5,065 nt of DNA from Anaerolineales bacterium (lineage in GTDB: Bacteria > Chloroflexota > Anaerolineae > Anaerolineales > E44-bin32). Each line of letters opens with the position of its first letter. The first letter of the stretch is position 1. Of this stretch, positions 1 through 5,065 are shown piece after piece. The stretch covers positions 1 to 5,065 of the forward strand of contig DAOVFE010000172.1 in assembly GCA_030673085.1 (NCBI GenBank), given 5' to 3'. The notes beneath the pieces were generated by a model. That model searched no databases. It worked only from the letters and a program-made list of their open reading frames with translations, and was not told the origin of the DNA. A program made the position numbers and the translations under genes.

Positions 1-356
1 GAGGCATTATCTTCACTGGGATTGCTCTATTAGTTGTGCTGGCGATCATATACTATTTTCCGAAAGTTCCACGACAACAAATCGCAATACATCTATCACT
101 CGCGCTTGAAATGGGTGGGTCAATCGGCAATTTGATTGATCGTTTCACTCGGGGTACAGTAACCGACATAATTTCGGTTGGGAAATTTCCGGTATTTAAT
201 ATAGCCGATTCGAGCATCACAATCGGAGTGGCCATCTTAGTTATTGCTTTATGGATTGAAGAGCGGCGTGGTCAGGAAGAGGTTGATGTCGATAATGTTC
301 ATGTAGCCGAGGAAGTCGCCGATAGCACCTTAGATGTTGAACGGCGGATTGGGTGA
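1..356 (+). CDS. lspA: Signal peptidase II (lipoprotein signal peptidase), C-terminal part; 5' end outside the window
   Basis: LspA is the integral-membrane aspartyl protease that removes the signal peptide from diacylglyceryl-modified prolipoproteins at the cytoplasmic membrane. The frame is open from base 3 and gives 117 residues before TGA 354-356. Family LspA proteins are about 150-170 residues, so roughly the last two thirds are present. Fragment residues 3-20 are a membrane helix. Residues 38-47 (GGSIGNLIDR) hold the first catalytic aspartate, D46 (codon 138-140). Residues 62-70 (FPVFNIADS) hold the second, D69 (codon 207-209), and a last helix covers about 71-84. These two motifs are diagnostic, so the active site is intact. 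A charged tail of about 33 residues rich in Glu and Asp follows the last helix and is longer than in typical members. The stop overlaps the GTG start of rluD, implying co-transcription and coupled translation. A GTG at 36 is internal and not the real start. Confidence 0.95.
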   Translation, partial: GIIFTGIALLVVLAIIYYFPKVPRQQIAIHLSLALEMGGSIGNLIDRFTRGTVTDIISVGKFPVFNIADSSITIGVAILVIALWIEERRGQEEVDVDNVHVAEEVADSTLDVERRIG

Positions 357-1294
357 GCGACAAAATTGTTAAGTTTAACGTTGCAAAACCTGGGGGACGG
401 CTGGATCACATTCTGGTACGGTATATGCCGAGTTTTTCACGTAGCCGTCTTCAACATCTAATTCGCGATGGAATGGTAACGGTAAACGGCAAAGTTGAAA
501 CAAAAACCGGGTATCGGCTTGAAGGGGGGGAAGCAGTGATGTTGATCCTGCAGCCGCCAAAGCCAACAGCCCTTAAACCTGAACCGATCCCGCTTCAGAT
601 TATTTTCGAAAATAAAGATATCCTGATTGTCAATAAAGCCGCCGGAATGGTTGTTCACCCTTCGGCGGGTCATGACAGCGGCACACTAGTGCAAGCTGCG
701 CTGGCATATATCCCCGATCTGCAAGGCGTGGGCGGTGAACTTAGGCCAGGAGTAATTCACCGTCTGGATAAAGATACTTCAGGGCTGATTCTTTTAGCCA
801 AGCGGGATTCAGCTTTGCGGGAGATTCAAGAGCAATTCAAGCAGCGCCAAGTCCACAAGGTATACATTGCGCTTACGGATGGACAACCGCCGACGCCTAC
901 AGGACGAATAGAGGCGTCGATTGGCCGTGACCCGCGAAATCGAAAACGGATGGCTGTTGTGCCCGAAGGAAAAGGCAGAGAAGCGATTACGATCTATCGC
1001 ACATTAGAGAATTTCCGAGAACACACATTGCTTGAAGTTAAAATGAAAACCGGAAGAACTCATCAAATTCGAGTTCATATGGCATTTCTGGGTTCTCCGA
1101 TAGCGGGTGATCGTATTTATGGCCGCCGCCGGAAAGTTACGATCCCGTTAAAACATCATTTCCTTCATGCCGCCCGCATTACTCTACGGCTTCCGGGTGA
1201 GGAAGAACCTCGTACTTTTGAAGCGACGCTTCCAGAGGATTTGAACCGGGTACTCGAATGGCTTAGGGGTGACTTAACGACATTAAATGAATGA
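353..1294 (+). CDS. rluD: RluD-family 23S rRNA pseudouridine synthase
   Basis: This enzyme isomerises uridine to pseudouridine in RNA; RluD itself modifies helix 69 of 23S rRNA in the cytosol. The 313-residue product has the full family layout. An N-terminal S4 RNA-binding domain covers about residues 15-60 (GGRLDHILVRYMPSFSRSRL onward). The RluA/RluC/RluD catalytic domain follows from about residue 85. Motif II is GVIHRLDKDTSG at 133-144 with catalytic D139, and the conserved KTGRTHQIRVHM lies at 232-243. The length is normal for RluD (about 300-325). The start is GTG 353, overlapping the lspA stop as GTGA. The upstream GGCGG at 343-347 is a modest ribosome binding site, and the next ATG (425) would cut into the S4 domain. 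Family members differ in target uridines, so the exact site (RluD versus RluC-like or a YlyB-type enzyme) is inferred; the lspA neighbour favours the RluD/YlyB type. The stop lies 29 bases before the preferred ltaE start. Confidence 0.94.
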   Translation: MSDKIVKFNVAKPGGRLDHILVRYMPSFSRSRLQHLIRDGMVTVNGKVETKTGYRLEGGEAVMLILQPPKPTALKPEPIPLQIIFENKDILIVNKAAGMVVHPSAGHDSGTLVQAALAYIPDLQGVGGELRPGVIHRLDKDTSGLILLAKRDSALREIQEQFKQRQVHKVYIALTDGQPPTPTGRIEASIGRDPRNRKRMAVVPEGKGREAITIYRTLENFREHTLLEVKMKTGRTHQIRVHMAFLGSPIAGDRIYGRRRKVTIPLKHHFLHAARITLRLPGEEEPRTFEATLPEDLNRVLEWLRGDLTTLNE

Positions 1295-1312
1295 GCAGGC
1301 CATATTTCTTAC

Positions 1313-1318
1313 AAGGTG
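1313..1318 (+). promoter_or_regulatory. Ribosome binding site that selects the ltaE start
   Basis: AAGGTG ends 5 bases before ATG 1324. The overlapping upstream ATG at 1291 has its nearest purine-rich site (AGGGGTGA, 1265-1272) 18 bases away, which is too far to be efficient. This favours 1324 as the main start. Confidence 0.6.
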
Positions 1319-1323
1319 CCAGA

Positions 1324-2367
1324 ATGGAATGGATTGATTTAAGGTCCGACACTATAACTAATCCGACGCCGGAAATGTGGGCGGCAATGGCCAATGCCGA
1401 AGTTGGCGATGATGTATATGGCGAGGATCCGTCGGTAAATAAGCTTGAGGCTTTAGCAGCAGAGCGGATGGGGCAGGAAGCCGGGCTTTTTGTTCCCTCT
1501 GGTACGATGGGAAACCTGGCAGCCGTTCTAACGTATTGCGGACGCGGGGATGAGATTATCCTCGGCGATCACTCGCACACATTCTTGTATGAGGCCGGCG
1601 GCGTATCTGCACTAGGTGGTGTGCATCCTCATACGATCCCTAATCAACATGATGGCACACTTGACTTAGGAGATATTGAAACTGCTATCCGTCCAAACAA
1701 TATCCATTTTCCAATCACCCGGTTAGTCATCTTAGAGAATACGCATAATCGTAGCGGCGGCGTTCCACTTTCGGTGGAGTACGTTTGCCAGGTGGCCGAG
1801 CTAGCCAATAAATATGATCTTCGGCTTCACATCGATGGAGCTCGGATCTTCAATGCCGCCGTTGCTCTTGGAATCGAAGCACGTAAGCTGGCAGAGCCGG
1901 CCGATTCAGTCACCTTTTGCCTTTCAAAATCTCTTTGTGCACCGGTAGGTTCGGTTCTATGCGGATCGCGGGATTTCATTGCTCAGGCTCGCCGTATTCG
2001 TAAGCAGCTTGGAGGAGGAATGCGCCAGGCCGGAGTGTTAGCTGCGGCGGGGATTATTGCATTAGAGAATATGATCGATCGATTGGCAGAAGATCATGCT
2101 CGTGCCCGAAGGTTAGCGGCTGGGTTAAATGAACTGCCGAATATAATCTTGGACACTCCTGAGCCACTAACCAATATGATCTTTTTCGACTTAAACCCCA
2201 ATGCGGAACTTGACGCTGCTGGTCTAGTGGCATCTGTGGCAAAGGAAGGGATAAAGTTGACGCCCAGCGGAGCGCGCAGGATAAGGCTAGTATTGCATTA
2301 TTGGATAGATGATGCAGCGGTTAATCGAACACTGGATGCATTCCGGAGGGTACTTGGGAACGTATGA
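1324..2367 (+). CDS. ltaE: Low-specificity L-threonine aldolase (PLP-dependent)
   Basis: This fold-type I pyridoxal-phosphate enzyme cleaves L-threonine or L-allo-threonine to glycine and acetaldehyde in the cytosol, feeding glycine and one-carbon metabolism. From ATG 1324 it has 347 residues, close to the family's 330-350. It opens with MEWIDLRSDT, matching the usual N-terminus of homologues. Seen in order are VGDDVYGEDP, the PSGTMGN cofactor phosphate-binding loop, DHSHTFLYEAGG with the likely ring-stacking His85, ENTHNRSGG, HIDGARIFNA with D171 and R174, and SKSLCAPVGS with the Schiff-base lysine K202 (codon 1927-1929). All key residues are present. An in-frame ATG at 1291 would add 11 residues and overlap the rluD stop as ATGA. 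I prefer 1324 because of the homologous N-terminus and its ribosome binding site, but coupled initiation at 1291 cannot be excluded. It is probably the last gene of the lspA-rluD-ltaE transcript. Closely related aldolases may prefer other beta-hydroxy amino acids. Confidence 0.93.
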   Translation: MEWIDLRSDTITNPTPEMWAAMANAEVGDDVYGEDPSVNKLEALAAERMGQEAGLFVPSGTMGNLAAVLTYCGRGDEIILGDHSHTFLYEAGGVSALGGVHPHTIPNQHDGTLDLGDIETAIRPNNIHFPITRLVILENTHNRSGGVPLSVEYVCQVAELANKYDLRLHIDGARIFNAAVALGIEARKLAEPADSVTFCLSKSLCAPVGSVLCGSRDFIAQARRIRKQLGGGMRQAGVLAAAGIIALENMIDRLAEDHARARRLAAGLNELPNIILDTPEPLTNMIFFDLNPNAELDAAGLVASVAKEGIKLTPSGARRIRLVLHYWIDDAAVNRTLDAFRRVLGNV

Positions 2368-2502
2368 TCAAAAATCAGACCAAATTGATTATCTTGTAAA
2401 AGTATGGGCAACCAAAGTTCCTTATCTGTGACAGCTCCACCTGGTTGTGAGCCAGACCATTTATGATTGGGTGAAATGGGGGCAAGTAGTTGGCAATTTA
2501 TC

Positions 2503-2533
2503 AGCCGCCCAGCTCAGAAGATGCTGGGCGGCT
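2503..2533. terminator. Strong hairpin between convergent genes, probable bidirectional terminator
   Basis: AGCCGCCCAGC (2503-2513) and GCTGGGCGGCT (2523-2533) form a perfect 11-bp GC-rich stem with a 9-base loop. With a two-base bulge, five more A/T-rich pairs (2498-2502 with 2536-2540) can extend it. It lies 135 bases after the ltaE stop and 37 bases after the patatin gene stop on the other strand, so it can end both transcripts. The T tracts on both sides are weak (ATAATTT on plus, ATAAATT on minus), so termination may be less sharp than at a classic intrinsic site. Confidence 0.75.
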
Positions 2534-2570
2534 ATGATAATTTCGAGCAGGATGACCGAATAGCAATAAA

Positions 2571-3437
2571 TTATGTTAGACGATGCGGCATTTTATCTTG
2601 AAAATGCAGTGTGGCTTTAGTTAGTTGTCTTATCTGTGGAAGTGCTTCCCGAGCGGCATTTTCACCAGCGGCAATAATTTCAGCTGCATGTCTAAAGCCA
2701 GTGATAGTTGTGATGCCCGGCAGAATTTTCGGTCGCAAGATCAGCTCCGGCTTTGCCTGACGCATATTGGCCTCTGTCAGGGCGGCTATAGTGATTGTGC
2801 TGGTGCGCCATTTATGAAGGGCGAACTTTGGCATGCCCATATTGTCCCAAGCCGATTGATCGTGAATATCCAGACTGACATCTACTGCAATGACAATTTC
2901 GGCTCCCATCTTGCGCACCAAGTCTGCCGGCACATTGTTGAGAACACCACCATCAACCAGGAGTTGGCCTTCCTTTTGTAGAGGCTCAACCACTCCTGGA
3001 AGGGCCATAGTAGCTCTAACCCCGTCAATCAAGTTTCCTGAGCTAAATACTATTTCTTTAGCTGAATAGACATCAACAGCGGTTAGAGCGATAGGGATTG
3101 GCAACGATTCGAATGTTGTGTCTTTGCCTAATTGTTTTGCCAGGTATTCTTCAATCCTGGATCCAGCCAGCAGGCCAGTAACTGGAAGTTCCCAATCGAC
3201 AAGCTTAAGCATAAAGGGTAATTCACCCATCTTTATGGCTTCGACCTTGAGATCATCCATAGAATGGCCAACGGCGTAAGCTGCAGTGATTATGCCCCCC
3301 ATGCTGGTACCCGACATGCAATCGATCGGGATATTTTCTTGTTCGAGGACTTTAAGGATGCCGATATGAGCAAGGCCGCGGGCTCCACCGCCGCCTAGGG
3401 CTAACCCAAGACTAGGCCTGCGAAAATGTGGTTTCAT
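2571..3437 (-). CDS. Patatin-like phospholipase family protein (RssA/YlbK type)
   Basis: Patatin-domain proteins are acyl hydrolases (phospholipase A or esterase) using a Ser-Asp dyad. The physiological substrate of the bacterial RssA/YlbK group is not settled. The 288-residue product is almost all patatin domain. The oxyanion glycine loop GLALGGGGARG is at 11-21, the nucleophile elbow GTSMG at 43-47 has Ser45 (plus bases 3303-3305), and the DGG motif has Asp162 (plus bases 2952-2954). The length fits the family (about 260-300). I see no signal peptide or membrane helix, so a cytosolic or membrane-peripheral enzyme is expected. ATG 3435-3437 is chosen because the glycine loop begins 10 residues in, as usual, and AGGAG lies 11 bases upstream. 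It has its own promoter, is convergent with ltaE and ends at the shared hairpin at 2503-2533, so it looks monocistronic. Confidence 0.92.
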   Translation of the reverse strand: MKPHFRRPSLGLALGGGGARGLAHIGILKVLEQENIPIDCMSGTSMGGIITAAYAVGHSMDDLKVEAIKMGELPFMLKLVDWELPVTGLLAGSRIEEYLAKQLGKDTTFESLPIPIALTAVDVYSAKEIVFSSGNLIDGVRATMALPGVVEPLQKEGQLLVDGGVLNNVPADLVRKMGAEIVIAVDVSLDIHDQSAWDNMGMPKFALHKWRTSTITIAALTEANMRQAKPELILRPKILPGITTITGFRHAAEIIAAGENAAREALPQIRQLTKATLHFQDKMPHRLT

Positions 3438-3448
3438 TGAAGAATTAT

Positions 3449-3453
3449 CTCCT
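3449..3453 (-). promoter_or_regulatory. Ribosome binding site of the patatin-like gene
   Basis: On the minus strand AGGAG lies 11 bases before ATG 3437. The spacing is slightly long but the match is good and it supports the chosen start. Confidence 0.6.
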
Positions 3454-3507
3454 AGCGCATCAAAAGATCTGCCAAAAGAAAGAGATGGATTATTGAAGAA
3501 AAAATTT

Positions 3508-3535
3508 AGTATAAGAATAACACAGGCGGTTTCAA
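3508..3535 (-). promoter_or_regulatory. Sigma-70-type promoter for the patatin-like gene
   Basis: On the minus strand a -35 box TTGAAA (plus bases 3530-3535) and a -10 box TATACT (plus bases 3508-3513) are 16 bases apart. Each matches the consensus at five of six positions. Transcription would start near 3501, leaving a leader of about 64 bases before the start codon. The spacing and proximity make it the best promoter candidate in the window. Confidence 0.6.
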
Positions 3536-3540
3536 ATACC

Positions 3541-3819
3541 GATTAGGCTGTTATATAATAACTCAAGATTGGCAACGTATTGGGTGCTGTCGCAAAATAA
3601 TAGCAAATATTAGGCTTAAGTGGGGCGATAATGCCAGGAATGAGCAACTTTCTTTTTCTTAGCAGGGTAAAAAATATCCTATACGGGTTATGCAATCGGC
3701 TCCATAGTGGCATAAATAATCCTCTAATTTGAAATGTGTTATGTCAATGCTTTAAGAGAATATTAATATGAAGATTCGGATGATTATTGAAGGATTCGCT
3801 CTGCGAGAGATCACTCTGC
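3541..3819. other. AT-rich intergenic stretch between the patatin promoter and the tRNA promoter
   Basis: No convincing gene is seen here. It holds an imperfect palindrome GTTATATAATAAC (3550-3562) just upstream of the patatin -35 box, and a direct repeat of ATTAGGCT (3542-3549 and 3609-3616). It also holds a 33-codon reading frame 3631-3732 on plus, with only a weak GTGGGG in front and no recognisable product. Bases 3677-3720 resemble 4161-4201 in three collinear blocks. The reading frame antisense to the tRNA further right is spurious. Confidence 0.6.
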
Positions 3820-3849
3820 TTGACTGATGGCATCTCGCTGTGGTAGACT
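3820..3849 (+). promoter_or_regulatory. Promoter of the tRNA-Asp gene
   Basis: A -35 box TTGACT (3820-3825) and a -10 box TAGACT (3844-3849) are 18 bases apart. The -35 box matches consensus at five of six positions and the -10 box at four of six. The predicted start near 3856 is only about five bases before the mature tRNA 5' end, a usual arrangement for a single tRNA gene with a short RNase P leader. Confidence 0.55.
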
Positions 3850-3860
3850 TCGGACCGTTC

Positions 3861-3934
3861 GGGGGTGTGGTGTAGCGGCCTAACATGCTGCCCTGTCAAG
3901 GCAGAGATCGCGGGTTCGAATCCCGTCATCCCCG
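3861..3934 (+). tRNA. tRNA-Asp (anticodon GTC)
   Basis: This tRNA carries aspartate to GAC and GAU codons. A complete 74-base cloverleaf can be drawn by eye. The acceptor stem GGGGGTG pairs with CATCCCC (one G-U pair). The D stem GTGT pairs with ACAT and its loop holds the conserved A14 and GG. The anticodon stem CTGCC/GGCAG carries the loop CTGTCAA with anticodon GTC. A five-base variable loop follows, then the T stem GCGGG/CCCGT with loop TTCGAAT. The discriminator base is G73, as bacterial AspRS expects. CCA is not encoded (CTC follows), so a CCA-adding enzyme must supply it. It stands alone with its own upstream promoter, and a hairpin terminator candidate lies 82 bases downstream. Confidence 0.97.
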
Positions 3935-4016
3935 CTCTAAATTGAAAGAATTGTAACGCAAAAGCATGAAAATGTATTAACGACCAAGATGTATTTGTTA
4001 GTAGAACTAATAAGAA

Positions 4017-4041
4017 AGCCGCTCAGTTTTAGAGGGCGGCT
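4017..4041 (+). terminator. Terminator-like hairpin downstream of tRNA-Asp
   Basis: AGCCGCTC (4017-4024) pairs with GGGCGGCT-type sequence (4034-4041) over 8 bp with one G-U pair and a 9-base loop AGTTTTAGA. It is followed by GATTCATTT, which is not a clean T run. It is the only strong hairpin soon after the tRNA. Its stem repeats that of the hairpin at 2503-2533, which supports a terminator role. Confidence 0.55.
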
Positions 4042-4118
4042 GATTCATTTAGTGGCCGCATGTCTTGCATTATGTACAATAAAAAGAATTAATAGAATAT
4101 GAAAGAATCAATAGCCAC

Positions 4119-4144
4119 GGCGTTTTCAAATAATGGAAAGCGCC
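4119..4144. other. Inverted repeat / hairpin in the spacer before the sulfatase-like gene
   Basis: GGCGTTTTC (4119-4127) and GAAAGCGCC (4136-4144) pair over 9 bp with one G-U pair on the plus strand and an 8-base A-rich loop AAATAATG. No T run follows on either strand, so it does not look like an intrinsic terminator. It could be a leader structure, part of a small RNA, or a protein site; the sequence does not decide. Confidence 0.4.
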
Positions 4145-4232
4145 CGATATATTAGCCAGGTCCTATAAGCGGAAATGGCTCCATCATAATGTGTAAATAA
4201 TATGATTTGCGAGATTTCTGATCGAAAATAGG

Positions 4233-4254
4233 TTGTTAGTATATAGTGTAACAA
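4233..4254 (+). promoter_or_regulatory. Possible operator and -10 region upstream of the sulfatase-like gene
   Basis: TTGTTA (4233-4238) and TAACAA (4249-4254) are perfect inverted 6-mers separated by 10 bases, about two helical turns end to end, as for a dimeric regulator. The spacer contains TATAGT (4242-4247), a usable -10 box, but no good -35 box sits 16-18 bases upstream. In such AT-rich DNA a chance repeat is quite possible. Confidence 0.25.
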
Positions 4255-4315
4255 ATTTGGCTTATTCTAAATAGAAACCATCTGAGTATTTGAAGTAGAA
4301 GTCAATAGCAACAAA

Positions 4316-4323
4316 AGAGGTGG
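4316..4323 (+). promoter_or_regulatory. Ribosome binding site of the sulfatase-like membrane protein gene
   Basis: AGAGGTGG ends 6 bases before ATG 4330. It is a near-consensus Shine-Dalgarno sequence and fixes the start of the frame that stays open to the window edge, rather than the shorter overlapping frame. Confidence 0.7.
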
Positions 4324-4329
4324 AAGGTC

Positions 4330-5065
4330 ATGGGCGCGTTTATTTTGCATCCTTTCTTCTTTGCTCTATATCCTGTTTTTTCATTGCTCGGACGAAATAT
4401 TCAAGAAATCCCCCTTGCGGAAGCAGGCCGGTCATGCGCGGTAATTTTCATAGCTACAGTCATGTTACTTGCGGGATTGCGATTGATTGTAAAAAATTGG
4501 TTCAAGGCCGCGGCATTAACCTCGCTTTGCATCATCCTGTTCTTTTCCTATGGTCATGTATATTCGCTAGTAAAAAATTTTGCAATAGCTGGATTCATTA
4601 TTGGCCGACACCGATTTCTCCTAGGCATCTGGGTTGCTGCGGTATTAGTGGGATCTTGGTGGATTCTCTGTCGATTACGAGATCAGCAAACTCTGACCTC
4701 ATGTTTGAATATAATCGCGGTTGTTTCGGTTTTGGTGCCGATTTTCTCTATCGCCTCTTTTTCATTATTCAGCAGCACTGAATGGAGCATAGGAAACGAA
4801 TTACAAGAAGAAAAGCTAGATGGGCTGCATTATGAGTGTGAGGGCGCACCGCCAGATGTTTATTACATCATTATGGACGCTTATGCTCGATCAGACATAT
4901 TGCGCGATCGCTACGGCTATGATAATTCGGATTTTATCGAATTTTTGAATAAGCGTGGTTTCTATATAGCAGAGCATAGCAATTCCAATTACATATGGAC
5001 TATCTTTTCTTTAGCTTCATCGCTAAATATGAATTATATTGATGATCTGGGCATTTCAATTGAAC
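4330..5065 (+). CDS. Sulfatase-like (alkaline phosphatase superfamily) membrane protein, N-terminal part; 3' end outside the window
   Basis: The frame has no stop from ATG 4330 to the edge: 245 codons plus one base. Residues 1-150 are hydrophobic with about five membrane helices (near 4-20, 35-54, 60-79, 97-114 and 126-147). A short linker leads to the start of a soluble domain at PDVYYIIMDAYARSD (175-189). D183 fits the first metal-binding aspartate of the alkaline phosphatase superfamily. T224 in WTIFSLASS (223-231) sits where the catalytic Thr/Ser/Cys nucleophile is expected, in a T-x-x-S pattern like sulfatase C/S-x-P-S. The five-helix-plus-extracytoplasmic-domain layout is that of LTA-synthase and phosphoglycerol or phosphoethanolamine transferases, so a role in envelope glycopolymer or lipid modification is plausible. 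Substrate is unknown and the C-terminal metal ligands are not visible. The start is supported by AGAGGTGG 6 bases upstream; an in-frame TAG lies at 4306-4308. This region is more AT-rich than the left block. Confidence 0.85.
   Translation, partial: MGAFILHPFFFALYPVFSLLGRNIQEIPLAEAGRSCAVIFIATVMLLAGLRLIVKNWFKAAALTSLCIILFFSYGHVYSLVKNFAIAGFIIGRHRFLLGIWVAAVLVGSWWILCRLRDQQTLTSCLNIIAVVSVLVPIFSIASFSLFSSTEWSIGNELQEEKLDGLHYECEGAPPDVYYIIMDAYARSDILRDRYGYDNSDFIEFLNKRGFYIAEHSNSNYIWTIFSLASSLNMNYIDDLGISIE

Larger units (their letters stand above)
3935..4329. other. AT-rich intergenic stretch between tRNA-Asp and the sulfatase-like gene
   Basis: No gene is seen on either strand. The stretch is notably AT-rich: bases 4201-4260 contain 18 G/C of 60, against 33 of 60 at 1081-1140 inside rluD. 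It contains a terminator-like hairpin at 4017-4041, a second hairpin at 4119-4144, and the inverted repeat TTGTTA-N10-TAACAA at 4233-4254 over a weak -10-like sequence. A near-palindrome TTCTAAATAGAA lies at 4265-4276. Most of it probably acts as tRNA trailer and as the regulatory region and leader of the downstream gene. Confidence 0.6.

Noticed and set aside
2364..2399. 11-codon frame ATG 2364 overlapping the ltaE stop
   Set aside because: It is too short, its purine-rich site is 13 bases away, and ATGA overlaps at stop codons arise easily by chance.
2368..2502. Search for a small gene or riboswitch between ltaE and the hairpin
   Set aside because: Only short open frames and a 4-bp CTGG/CCAG repeat were seen; nothing supports a function.
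2625..2981. Plus-strand 118-codon frame inside the patatin-like gene
   Set aside because: It is a shadow of the minus-strand coding sequence and has no recognisable motif.
3580..3602. GGGTGCTGTCGCAAAATAATAG resembles in style the ends of some insertion sequences (split here as GGGTGCTGTCG plus CAAAATAATAG)
   Set aside because: No matching inverted copy, target duplication or transposase remnant was found in the window.
3803..3838. GCGAGA/TCTCGC inverted 6-mers around the tRNA -35 box
   Set aside because: The arms are 24 bases apart and short; this is likely chance, and tRNA promoters rarely carry operators.
3744..3929. Minus-strand 61-codon reading frame starting MTGFEPAISALTGQ
   Set aside because: It is the antisense translation of the tRNA-Asp gene and its upstream region, a well-known type of spurious protein.
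4052..4080. TACAAT (4075-4080) as a -10 box
   Set aside because: No -35-like hexamer lies 16-18 bases upstream and no gene start follows for about 250 bases.
4320..4781. Plus-strand 153-codon reading frame overlapping the sulfatase-like gene
   Set aside because: It starts at GTG within the ribosome binding site of the real gene, is in another frame, and shows no domain; the overlapping frame from 4330 has helices and superfamily motifs.

Overview
The window looks like ordinary bacterial chromosome. It carries a compact plus-strand housekeeping gene string (1-2367), a convergent minus-strand gene (2571-3437), a tRNA gene set between two AT-rich gene-poor stretches, and the 5' part of a membrane enzyme gene that runs off the right edge. 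No plasmid, phage, transposase or CRISPR hallmark was seen. The lineage cannot be fixed from the sequence alone. The lspA-rluD pairing is common in Gram-positive bacteria and Chloroflexota. The wording of the threonine aldolase (DDVYGEDP, a HSHTFLYEAGG segment, ENTHNRSGG) and the sulfatase-like membrane protein remind me most of Chloroflexota (Anaerolineae-like). That assignment is from memory of the families and was not tested by a search.

Left block, 1-2367, plus strand: the C-terminal part of lspA (signal peptidase II, lipoprotein maturation), rluD (23S rRNA pseudouridine synthase family) and ltaE (low-specificity L-threonine aldolase). lspA and rluD overlap in a GTGA junction. rluD is followed at once by ltaE, whose best start is 1324 although an overlapping ATGA start exists at 1291. 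The three are almost certainly one transcript whose promoter lies left of the window. A strong hairpin at 2503-2533 lies between ltaE and the convergent patatin gene and can serve as a terminator for both.

Middle, 2571-3540, minus strand: a RssA/YlbK-type patatin-like phospholipase with an intact Ser-Asp dyad, a ribosome binding site and a good sigma-70-type promoter (TTGAAA-16-TATACT). It appears to be a single-gene unit.

Right part, 3541-5065: tRNA-Asp(GUC) at 3861-3934 has its own promoter and no encoded CCA. A terminator-like hairpin at 4017-4041 shares its stem sequence with the hairpin at 2503-2533. About 400 AT-rich bases lie on each side of the tRNA, with a few hairpins, palindromes and a possible decayed direct repeat. 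From 4330 to the edge runs a polytopic membrane protein with the start of an extracytoplasmic alkaline-phosphatase-superfamily (sulfatase/LTA-synthase-like) domain. It has no stop codon in the window.

Nothing here is clearly a new biological system. The items most worth a second look are the unfinished sulfatase-like membrane enzyme, the shared terminator stem, and the structured AT-rich spacer in front of the membrane enzyme gene.
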